From: Mytilisepta virgata
Taxonomy: Eukaryota; Mollusca; Bivalvia; Mytilida; Mytilidae
DNA length: 64,000 bases
NCBI GenBank assembly: GCA_028015205.1
Contig: CM051519.1
Span: forward strand, 38,111,979 to 38,175,978
Reading direction: 5' to 3'
In this document: piece by piece, positions 59,301-64,000 of the stretch
Position numbering within the stretch: the first letter of the stretch is position 1
How the letters are laid out: the number at the start of each line of letters is the position of its first letter
Made by a program: the position numbers and the translations under genes
The notes under the pieces: model-generated
Databases searched by the model: none
Told to the model about the DNA's origin: nothing
The model's input: the letters and a program-made list of their open reading frames with translations, nothing else

Positions 59301-61856
59301 TATTTTGTGTTTCTTATATCATGGTACACACATTAACTTTTTACTGAATTTATTTTGCAGTTCACACCCTCAAGCAGACTGGATATACTACGATCGTGTT
59401 CAAATACACTTACTAAACTAGAAGTAAGAGCTATACCAAAAGGGCAGGAGTTATCATTATATTTACCTCAGCTAGAGTCTTTAACATTAGATCAGGGCAT
59501 TGATCTTCTGCAATTAGGTAAACTTTGTCAGTTATTAAGTTGTCTTCCTTTACAGGAAAACTAGTTTGGATTACTTTTGGTTTAAAATTTGTGATAATTT
59601 CTTCTTGAGTTGGTAGCTTTTTTGAAAAATACAGTAATTAGGCCAAAAAAACTTAAATATATGGTACACAGACACTGTCGCCCCACTTAAAAAATCATTG
59701 ACTTGCATGTTTATTTGGTTTCCAAAAAAAAAAAATTTCAGCCATCTCAATATTTTTTTGAAACATTTAGCACCAAAAGTAATTTATGAGCAACATTCGA
59801 TGCAGATTCAATTTTCAAGCATTTTGTAACATTGATCAAGAAAAAACAAAAGTAAGAAAACGATCATACAGTAGTTGTGATTTAAAGTGATCATTAAATG
59901 TATTTGATACACAAGCATTTTGTATATGCCAAACATTATAATAGTGAATGGTTTCACACTGGATTTGTATGTCACCAAAATAAATACCTGAAAATATCCT
60001 ACCTCTTTTGACAGGAAATAAATTCAAAAAATAAATTCCCTACCTACTATGCAATTTTTAAAAAAACAATTGTCTGAGAATCATTATTTTAGATGGTGAA
60101 GTACTGTGGGCAGCCCCAAACATTGATGAAAGATATTCGTATTCACTGTCATACAGCTTCTTGTCCTTTTGATTATATGCTCAGACTAGATTATTTATTT
60201 ATTTAATAACTAAATGTATAGTTATTTTTCAAACTGTAATTGTTGCATAAAACATCAGTTTTAGCATAATATAATGTTGTCTGTTTTTTTATCTACACTT
60301 TATATGTCATGCTGAATGCTACACTAACCTGGTATTAATCTAGTCATTGGTTTATTTTTGTAGAAATATTTTGTCCGAAGTTGGTGTACCTCAGAATACA
60401 GGTAAAAAAATTTTGAAATATTATTTTTCATGGGGTAAATATATGTTAAATGTATTCATTGATGTTGTAGTATTTGAGAAGTATCAATAACGAGAAAACA
60501 AAAAACAATCTAAGAAATATTTTACTCGCTTATCTGAGAACTATCCCAACAGATCTTTATTATCAGCTATTTTCCCTTTAATATGTGTTGTATGAGATGT
60601 CTGAGTTCTCTTTGTAGGGCTGTCCAAGGTTGAATCACATGTTGTTACAGATAAATAAGCTCTCACAGCTGCAGGTACACCATAGTTCCCCTTTGTTGGC
60701 CCTCAGGACCATGGTTTTACATGTTGTACATGTCCAGCATGTGGCTCACGTTTTAGCTCACGTAAGTAAAAAATGTACATAAATGTTCACTTATATTTGG
60801 AAATTTTTTTTTAACCATATCAATGACAATGAAAAGTTTGCATATTGATAAATTGTACATGATAACATCATATAATTCAATAATATTATTTTGTTTAGAC
60901 GGAAGGATATGGGTTCTGCTTCAGTGAGAACATATGAAAAATGCGTACATCAGAAACATTTATGTATCTTCTTGTGGTTTTCAATGAACAGCAAAAGCCC
61001 AATCAGCAAGACACAAAATGAATCCCATTTCAGTCTAGTGACAAAAAGTATTCAAAGATCATCAATGATCTTAAGTTAAATGTATTAAGACTGATCCACC
61101 AGTCAATAATATAATGCCTGCTTATTTCACGCTTACATAACAAAGGATACTGTTAAATAATCTCATTATTTTTACGGTTTATTTAAAAAATCCAAGAATG
61201 TAATTTTTTGTATAAATATTATTTTCTCGCTGTGATCATTTAATTATAGTCAATTAAAGTATATCTGCAAAATCCACTCTGAATTAATTTTAAATCTCTT
61301 TCATAGCAAGTATTAGTTCACAGCAGATTTTTCAACTATAGATGTATATATCTAAATGGGTGAACACACACATATCAAACGGGGAATAATTAAGAATTTT
61401 ATGTGCACACTGAAGGAATCATAAGAATCGGGTAAAAACTATAGGGATTTTGGGACTGTTTTAGTATTTAGCCAACATCCATTCAAAATGTCTGAAAACA
61501 TACAGCAAAAATATTTAGAGGTCACAGTGTAACCTTCAAATGTGGTTTTGCCCCCATCCACAAGATAAATACTAAATTTCCACCAAAAAATTAAAAACAA
61601 AAATAGAGTGAGCAATTGAAAATGAAATAGCAAGAAGACAAGGATAAAATTACCGAAAATACTAGGTCCATCTTTTTACAGACAGATAATTTGAAAGTTT
61701 ATTGTCTATATTGTGTTTATTTTGGTAAGCAGTCTTTGTAACTCAGTGTAACTCTATCAGTCCATTGAAATTATTTTATTAATTCGCTAAATTTTTTATT
61801 TCAGTATTCCCCAAATTTAAGTACACTGGAATTGAATGGAAGTCAAATAACAAAAG
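31005..61856 (+). CDS. F-box/leucine-rich-repeat protein, 21 coding exons, 3' end outside
   Basis: Exons: 31005-31030, 35269-35403, 36729-36817, 37220-37378, 38261-38390, 39608-39731, 44583-44637, 45578-45676, 50475-50631, 51258-51372, 51829-51918, 54250-54372, 54958-55160, 56006-56117, 56691-56851, 57700-57825, 58510-58630, 59361-59517, 60364-60401, 60618-60761, 61805-61856. All junctions are GT-AG and phase-consistent, giving about 805 residues with the frame still open. An F-box occupies about residues 12-55 (LLLEYLPDAVVFEICKHVSW, then IGQTCRRFY). The rest is a continuous run of irregular Cys-containing leucine-rich repeats (LRTLDFSSC, LTLSDNDF, IESCGDLKSVNL, LSGCENLRLIG, CPNLTDLSIQKC, YSPNLSTLELNG). 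By family it should bind SKP1 through the F-box and present substrates to a CUL1 SCF ubiquitin ligase through the LRRs. It is longer than most FBXL proteins; I cannot name the orthologue. Confidence 0.85.
32800..34760. repeat. Inverted-repeat element with two sets of arms
   Basis: Inner arms: ggccgtcaaaattcagtatg at about 32938-32957 and the complementary ttactgaattttgacggc at about 34286-34303, with ctgacctgcgcaaac shared further in. Outer arms: 32800-32935 and 34625-34760 are inverted copies of text with ctccaactgtgaaaatcata and gttac, arranged in units of about 40 bp. The 133-codon frame at 32717-33118 runs over this repeat text and is not treated as a gene. Confidence 0.55.
34392..34582 (-). 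other. Exon-like open frame, ATG to a consensus donor
   Basis: On the minus strand an ATG at 34582 opens 63 codons of ordinary composition (MDCDVFLQKFVVSLVDKLQK, later LPLFASDALFDQDRKLCN) and meets CTG|GTAAGT, a consensus donor, at 34392 in phase 2. No convincing downstream exon could be found between here and RNF11. It sits antisense in intron 1 of the F-box gene, between repeat arms. It could be the first exon of a nested gene, a captured exon, or chance. I do not recognise the protein. Confidence 0.25.
35269..35403 (+). CDS. F-box/LRR gene exon 2: F-box domain
   Basis: Codes SHLLLEYLPDAVVFEICKHV, then SWQDILHIGQTCRRFYQLC: the LPD...I...V...D...G.TCRRF pattern of an F-box that binds SKP1. 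Enters with the third base of a codon and leaves in phase 2 (TG|GTATGT). A weaker internal acceptor at 35285 would enter in a different phase. Confidence 0.9.
36729..36817 (+). CDS. F-box/LRR gene exon 3
   Basis: Starts the LRR region: LQLRTLDFSSCTIPIDNKIL, ending KKCPHI. Acceptor TCTACAG, donor TAG|GTAAAC, phase 2 in and 1 out. Confidence 0.85.
37220..37378 (+). CDS. F-box/LRR gene exon 4
   Basis: Contains an acidic loop (EEESTSDD) and an LRR (LRLCSNLNVMSLSMGELTDI). Long T-tract acceptor TTTTTTCAG, donor CTG|GTAAGT, phase 1 both sides. Confidence 0.85.
38018..38198 (+). mobile_element. Short copy of a modular repeat (about 180 bp)
   Basis: Begins tatacgaccgcaaatatttg, includes gtatgagcatgtcatcggca and tagacagttaggtttcc, and ends catatcatgctgtgcttagtg. 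Both ends match the 2.7 kb interrupted element at 47006-49680, with the tandem body almost absent. It lies in F-box/LRR gene intron 4. Confidence 0.6.
38261..38390 (+). CDS. F-box/LRR gene exon 5
   Basis: Classic LRR: CSKCENLQSLTLSDNDFISN, then LLSYLPYLTKFHII. Phase 1 in, 2 out (AAG|GTATCA). Confidence 0.87.
39608..39731 (+). CDS. F-box/LRR gene exon 6
   Basis: LRR with IESCELFKANILTLLRSC and VQLEHLCLLDNRVL. Acceptor TTTTCAG, donor CCA|GTACGT, phase 0 out. Confidence 0.85.
40554..40576. repeat. Homopolymer run of 23 G
   Basis: Uninterrupted G run preceded by gggat. It may be an expanded low-complexity tract able to form G-quadruplex, or a place where the assembly length is unreliable. Confidence 0.8.
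40950..41270. repeat. Palindromic satellite, AAGTCGTTATAACGACTT units
   Basis: About a dozen irregular repeats of the self-complementary motif aagtcgttataacgactt, joined by agctaagtcg/ttaact spacers, fill about 320 bp. The layout parallels the GATATC array of 4355-4825: different palindrome, same design. No clear terminal repeats were identified here. Confidence 0.75.
41424..42060 (-). pseudogene. SWIM zinc-finger protein fragment with in-frame TGA
   Basis: Reads on the minus strand through ARLSYDELRQLTLGVYQLSQ, RVKIQSRHVKNKSYMLWISY and WYCQCKCGARVVGCCSHIAS. The last holds the CxC...CxH zinc ligands of a SWIM domain. After SVLWFLAYA there is a TGA (41622-41624). The same frame then continues without interruption for 65 codons (YQERKAPITEVFHAALLDSQ, then an acidic tail EEADDDDGDDDDND) to TAA at 41424-41426. 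Related proteins, as I recall them, have Arg at the TGA position, so CGA to TGA is the simplest origin. The frame can be followed upstream past the ATG at 42002 to about 42030, possibly to an acceptor. SWIM domains bind DNA or proteins. No N-terminal part was found, so this is a truncated relic antisense in a host intron. Confidence 0.72.
42370..42920. repeat. Tandem repeat, about 170-190 bp, three copies
   Basis: Each copy has tagtctttattggacataca, cagactagcatttgcaaata and gaaatcttcatataacaaca; copy starts are near 42378, 42550 and 42738. No coding capacity. Confidence 0.8.
43200..44520 (-). mobile_element. Modular repeat ending in the GAGCCTCTTGTTT hairpin
   Basis: The right end carries acaggtgagcgattcaggct followed by cttgggagcctcttgttt, the reverse complement of the left end of 18383-19722. 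Inside, a unit with attgcccctgaattgttaat occurs twice (about 43330-43500 and 43825-43985) and a unit with gtccatggcaaccgatg occurs about three times (44110-44420). The left boundary is unclear. Confidence 0.6.
44583..44637 (+). CDS. F-box/LRR gene exon 7 (55 nt)
   Basis: Codes TERSGMDTLKTLKLYNQS. Short exon with acceptor TTTTCTAG and donor GTG|GTAGGT, phase 0 in and 1 out. Confidence 0.78.
45578..45676 (+). CDS. F-box/LRR gene exon 8
   Basis: LRR: MRELNLGEINQLEMLKIQQC, then PHLLQVNMLAPK. Donor AAAT|GTGAGT; a repeat element begins about 14 nt beyond it. Phase 1 both sides. Confidence 0.87.
45690..46735 (+). mobile_element. Modular repeat, GGCGAGACA family, about 150 bp units
   Basis: The head is a hairpin (tcgatcctgcgactttggtc then gcagaaagctcga), followed by a ggcggcggcgg tract. 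Four or more units of about 150 bp follow, each with ggtctactatatttggtgta, ggaaggattgtaaggtgtac and ctgaccttgacctcattttc. The tail is gacaggcgagacatt ... gtgtgtcaactcttgttt. The short open frames within it on both strands are products of the repetition. Confidence 0.72.
47299..48583 (+). mobile_element. Modular repeat with hairpin end and (GTC)n tract
   Basis: The left end is agctcacctggccataggcc followed by atgtgagct, then cttggcgtccgtcgtcg and a (GTC/TCG)n run at 47345-47398. Two long units follow (aacatggctgtcgttactat / aacatggccgctgttactaa) plus shorter ones with gagatctacctaccctgaaa. The right end is ccaggtgagcctcttgttct. It has the same end types as the elements at 13350 and 18383. Confidence 0.68.
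49126..49484 (+). mobile_element. tRNA-derived SINE with 11 bp target duplication
   Basis: The head (about 49131-49200) is tRNA-like, with an A box near 49136-49147 (tggtctcgtggt) and a perfect B box ggttcgatccc at 49180-49190. A body of about 250 bp follows, with a 3' end containing ccactggacgttaaac and an (ATCC)n tail. Exact copies of tctttaattca flank it (49115-49125 and 49485-49495). The internal pol III promoter, a tail for LINE-driven copying, and the duplication together define a SINE. Molluscs and other animals carry SINE families with conserved 3' domains of this kind; I cannot name the family with certainty. Confidence 0.9.
49905..50285. repeat. Tandem repeat, about 44-50 bp, eight copies
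   Basis: Units read aatgtggtcacataaaaaga, then tcagctagtcagtgtaattt, becoming more divergent rightward. It ends about 190 bp before exon 9 of the F-box/LRR gene. Confidence 0.82.
50475..50631 (+). CDS. F-box/LRR gene exon 9
   Basis: Irregular LRRs rich in Cys: IESCGDLKSVNLCDVKLTDI, then LSGCENLRLIGVDSTLLKSI and DLSTC. Acceptor TTTTTCAG, donor AG|GTGTGT, phase 1 in and 2 out. Confidence 0.88.
51258..51372 (+). CDS. F-box/LRR gene exon 10
   Basis: SLTADKLLIGIPHKSCVEQL, then NITDCDKINSSDINNILSE. Phase 2 in, 0 out (GAG|GTAAGT). Confidence 0.88.
51829..51918 (+). CDS. F-box/LRR gene exon 11
   Basis: FTCLTSFVFGGDSLTSAEIN, then SVDLTALCFK, exactly 30 codons, phase 0 both sides. Acceptor CTTTTCAG after a T tract. 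Confidence 0.85.
51919..54249 (+). other. F-box/LRR gene intron 11 with a modular repeat
   Basis: Contains the GGCGAGACA-family element at 52417-53455. The rest (51919-52416 and 53456-54249) is AT-rich with nothing recognised. Confidence 0.6.
52417..53455 (+). mobile_element. Modular repeat, GGCGAGACA family, plus orientation
   Basis: The head is a hairpin-like tctcgcatgtaacgaaaggt with tgcgaaagcgagata. About six units of 120-150 bp follow, with ccatttctcagcaactgtaa, tacctagacccaccatattt and ggtctatagatagttcttag. The tail is caggcgagacatgtagtgtg then tccactcttgttt. It is the same family as 11709-13345 (opposite orientation) and 45690-46735. Confidence 0.72.
54250..54372 (+). CDS. F-box/LRR gene exon 12
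   Basis: LRR: CLPMNIASLKTLKFEKCLGL, then SERHLLDGMLFGEKR. Phase 0 both sides, acceptor TTTATAG, donor AGG|GTAAGA. Confidence 0.87.
54958..55160 (+). CDS. F-box/LRR gene exon 13 (largest)
   Basis: Codes THGIEGLESLIQDLGDYIPF, an LRR around SIQTLILDHIPGVQGLLISD, then LRYFKQLTDIQFINCAYLK. Donor GA|GTAAGA, phase 2 out. Confidence 0.88.
55350..56005 (+). repeat. 52-bp tandem array copying a 3' splice site and exon start
   Basis: Units begin (consensus attacacatacacaacttg) at 55350, 55402, about 55454 (shortened), 55500, 55552, 55590 (after a shortened unit), 55642, 55694, 55746, 55798, 55850, 55902 and 55954, mostly exactly 52 bp apart. Each holds the first about 45 nt of exon 14 in diverged form, followed by ttatattccag or a variant. 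Acceptor AG is kept before some copies (for example 55693, 55797, 55953) and changed to AA in others (55745, 55849, 55901). The real exon starts at 56006, the next position in the series. It is thus a satellite grown from the intron-exon border. Confidence 0.9.
56006..56117 (+). CDS. F-box/LRR gene exon 14, next to the splice-site array
   Basis: LRR: LHIHNLSQLSILTIESCNHL, then SSVKVENVSSLRTMVLK. Chosen as the true exon because it alone stays open into an LRR and ends at AAG|GTACTT; phase 2 in and 0 out. Upstream repeat copies resemble its first 15 codons but run into stops or the next acceptor. Confidence 0.85.
56691..56851 (+). CDS. F-box/LRR gene exon 15
   Basis: WCSMINTFRVTDVNLLNLDV, then TGCNFAHFFLRSASLPNLSL and SGVCTQPTHTL. 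Two LRRs; phase 0 in, 2 out (AA|GTAAGT). Confidence 0.88.
57700..57825 (+). CDS. F-box/LRR gene exon 16
   Basis: CPNLTDLSIQKCNSLDDIKL is a textbook LRR, followed by HTLFSDNPRITSLTLSVSDL. Acceptor TTTTTTCAG, donor AG|GTAATG, phase 2 both sides. Confidence 0.9.
58510..58630 (+). CDS. F-box/LRR gene exon 17
   Basis: YISIPSGVTSFGITALKRLQ, then AVTMEKPIKIHHLKLNNLIK. Phase 2 in, 0 out. Confidence 0.86.
58631..59360 (+). other. F-box/LRR gene intron 17
   Basis: No repeat family or alternative exon recognised. Confidence 0.5.
59361..59517 (+). CDS. F-box/LRR gene exon 18
   Basis: FTPSSRLDILRSCSNTLTKL, then LPQLESLTLDQGIDLLQL. Acceptor TTTTGCAG, donor TAG|GTAAAC, phase 0 in and 1 out. Confidence 0.88.
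60364..60401 (+). CDS. F-box/LRR gene exon 19 (38 nt)
   Basis: Micro-exon coding EIFCPKLVYLRIQ, which completes an LRR joining exon 18 to exon 20 (GCPRLNHMLLQ). Acceptor TTTTTGTAG, donor CAG|GTAAAA. Confidence 0.78.
60618..60761 (+). CDS. F-box/LRR gene exon 20
   Basis: GCPRLNHMLLQINKLSQLQV, then a His/Val-rich stretch (LHVVHVQHVAHVLAH). Forty-eight codons, phase 0 both sides, donor CAC|GTAAGT. Confidence 0.85.
61805..61856 (+). CDS. F-box/LRR gene exon 21 (last in window)
   Basis: YSPNLSTLELNGSQITK, an LRR core. Acceptor ATTTCAG, donor AAAG|GTATTT in phase 1, so at least one more exon must lie beyond 64000. Confidence 0.83.
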
Positions 61857-62257
61857 GTATTTTAATTTTTCTTCATACACATTCTTGAAATTTACTATTG
61901 AATTTTGGTAATTGACTATTTTATTCTTTAAGTTTTAAAGTTTTCTTACACATTGATGATAAAATCCTTTAGGATATCATCTTAGAAATAAAAATGGAAA
62001 TTATCAGCAAAAAAAAAAATAATTATTATAATCTCCTTTGAAACTATTGGGTCAGTTGGGCATAATCTTAGATACAGTTTTCCTTGGTCAAATCTAAACA
62101 TTTTATGAGGAAGTTTAGACTTTGGACAAATATGACCAATATTACTTAGAATTTTTAAAAAAAGAAAAAAAATACTTAAAAATCTCCTCTAATTATTGAG
62201 CAATTAATTTTTATACGACCGCAAAATTTTTGCGGTCGTATATTGGTATGACGTTGG

Positions 62258-62288
<31 letters not shown>

Positions 62289-64000
62289 GTCTGCGTCGTC
62301 GTCCGAAGACATTTGGTTTTCGCACTATAACTTTAGTATAAGTTAATAGAAATCTATGAAATTTAAACACAAGGTTTATGACCACAAAAGGAAGGTTGGG
62401 ATTGATTTTGGGAGTTTTGGTCCCAACAGTTTAAGAATCAGGGGCCAAAAAAGGGCCCAATAAGCATTTTTCTTGGTTTTCGCACAATAACTCTAGTATA
62501 AGTAAATAGAAATCTATGAAATTTTAACACAAGGTTTATGACCACAAAAGGAAGGTTGGGATTGTTTTTGGGAGTTTTGGACCCAACAGTTTAGGAATTA
62601 AGGGCTAAAAAAGGGCTAAAATAAGCATTTTTCTTGGTTTTTGCACAATAACTTTAGTATAAGTAAATAGAAATCTATGAATTTTAAACACAAGGTTTAT
62701 GACCACAAAAGGAAGGTTGGGATTGATTTTTGGAGTTTTGGTCCCAACAGTTTAGGAATTAGGGGCCAAAAGGGTCCAAAATTAAACTTTGTTTGATTTC
62801 ATTGAAAATCTAACTATTGGGGTTCTTTGATATGCCGAATCTAACCGTGCATTTAGATTCTTAATTTTTGGTCCTGTTTTCAAATTGGTCTACATTAAGG
62901 TCCAAAGGGTCCAAAATTAAACTTAGTTTGATTTTAACAAAAATTGAATTCTTTGGGTTCTTTGATATGCTGAATCTAAACATGTACTTAGTTTTTTTAT
63001 TATAGGCCCAGTTTTCAAGTTGGTCCAAATCGGGGTCCAAAATTAAACTTTGTTTGATTTCATCGAAAATTGAACTATTGGGGTTCTTTGATATGCCGAA
63101 TCTAATCGTGCATTTAGATTCTTAATTTTTGGTGACGTTTTCAAATTGGTCTACATTAAGGTCCAAAGGGTCCAAAATCAAACTTAGTTTGATTTTAACA
63201 AAAATTGAATTCTTGGGGTTCTTTGATATGCTGAATCTAAACATGTACTTAATTTTTTTATTATGGGCCCAGTTTTCAAGTTGGTCCAAATCGGGGTCCA
63301 AAATTAAAGCTAAAAAGGGGGTAAATTATTTTTTTTTTGGGGGGAGGGGGCAATTCTCCACAGCATATTGTATTACACAAAAGCAAAAAATTGAATATAA
63401 ATTCAAATCATATGACCAATTCTAAATCCTTATTTCAGTTATTCTGTGTCAGAAACCTATTATGTGTCAAATATTTGAAGAAATTTTCAATTGTACAGTA
63501 TTGTGCAATAGCAAGAAATTGATATGTGTGCCCTGTTATCAAAACTTTATTATTAACAAATTCCATTGGAAATTTGCCAATATAAAATGTGCTGATGAAG
63601 CTTTTTTGTTTATCTTATCTAAACTGCTTTTAAATTATGTATATTTAAAATTTGCCATCCATGACTATGATGTCATTTTCTATTTTAATATGTTATGGTG
63701 TATTTAAATGGGCTGTTATGGTTGCAAAGTATAAAGAAATGGGGGGGGGGGGGTGAAAACAAAATTTGGGGGGGGGGGGGGTAAATGAGAAATTGGGGAG
63801 GGGGTAATTTTTTCTCATTTCATATTTCATAAATTAAAAAGAAAATTTCAAATTTTTTTTAACAAAAAAAGGGGGGGAGGTTACAATAAATTTTATTGTT
63901 TTTTGTTTTTTTTTTTGGGAGGGGGTGTCAATGTGCAACTTCATAGTGTATTGCACAAAAGCTAAAAAAGGGGTAAATTATTATTTTTTTTTGGGGGGGG
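61857..64000 (+). other. Intron of the F-box/LRR gene, mostly repeat
   Basis: No further exon seen. 61857-62210 is AT-rich; 62214-63530 is a modular repeat; 63531-63720 is AT-rich; 63740-64000 has several runs of 8-13 G and partial copies of the same repeat text (gctaaaaaaggggtaaatta). Confidence 0.55.
62214..63530 (+). mobile_element. Modular repeat, TACGACCGCAAA family, plus orientation
   Basis: Starts with the palindrome tacgaccgcaaaatttttgc, then a (GTC)n tract at 62255-62305, then units with aacacaaggtttatgaccac, aaaggaaggttgggattg and gggttctttgatatgc, about three copies each. It matches the 23195-24235 element in opposite orientation, with a matching homopolymer block near 63330-63350. 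Short open frames, including one rich in Arg across the (GTC)n tract, are artefacts. Confidence 0.72.

Noticed and set aside
62176..62385. Arg-rich small protein on the minus strand
   Set aside because: It is the translation of a (GTC)n microsatellite inside a repeat that recurs in reverse at 24.1 kb.
63129..63707. Several overlapping frames near the right end
   Set aside because: They fall in a modular repeat also present at 23.2-24.2 kb or in G-rich low complexity; the possible acceptor near 63438 leads into repeat text, not an LRR exon.

Overview
This is an AT-rich, intron-rich animal genomic window packed with interspersed repeats. Three intron-containing genes can be built with phase-consistent splice sites. 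The repeat landscape suggests a bivalve mollusc, probably mussel-like. Evidence for that is the modular elements with hairpin ends and internal 100-170 bp tandem units, a tRNA-derived SINE with an (ATCC)n tail, and a SWIM-domain relic of a type I recall as common in bivalves. The species is inferred, not proven.

Layout. 1-5400: repeat ends, AT-rich sequence, a 1.55 kb Tc1-type DNA transposon with one frameshift (2691-4240), and a 538 bp element filled with GATATC palindromes (4321-4858). 5417-9494 (+): a complete four-exon gene for a 240-residue four-transmembrane claudin/PMP22-like protein. 10382-10517: a nearly perfect 136 bp hairpin. 11256-15760: a nest of repeats, with a 5'-truncated LINE inserted (12 bp target duplication) in a modular element that itself lies in a larger repeat. 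15761-22336: AT-rich sequence downstream of RNF11, broken by another modular element. 22337-30405 (-): a complete three-exon RNF11 orthologue (148 residues, PPxY motif plus RING-H2). 31005-61856 and beyond (+): an F-box/leucine-rich-repeat gene, 21 coding exons, about 805 residues so far, open at the right edge. Its introns hold an antisense SWIM zinc-finger relic with an in-frame TGA, several modular elements, a nested SINE and palindromic satellites. 61857-64000: intron with a second copy of the element at 23.2-24.2 kb, then G-rich low complexity.

How the genes relate. RNF11 (a PPxY/RING-H2 regulator of ubiquitin ligases) and the F-box/LRR gene (predicted SCF substrate receptor) are head to head with start codons only about 600 bp apart, so they probably share a bidirectional promoter. 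Both belong to ubiquitin biology, but nothing in the sequence shows that they act together. The claudin-like gene is separate.

I found no defined new multi-gene system. The most unusual structure is a 52-bp tandem array (about 55350-56005) whose unit is a copy of the 3' splice site and first roughly 45 nt of the F-box/LRR exon that follows it, giving a string of decoy acceptors before the true one. All exon calls come from reading the sequence by eye; no alignment or transcript data were used.
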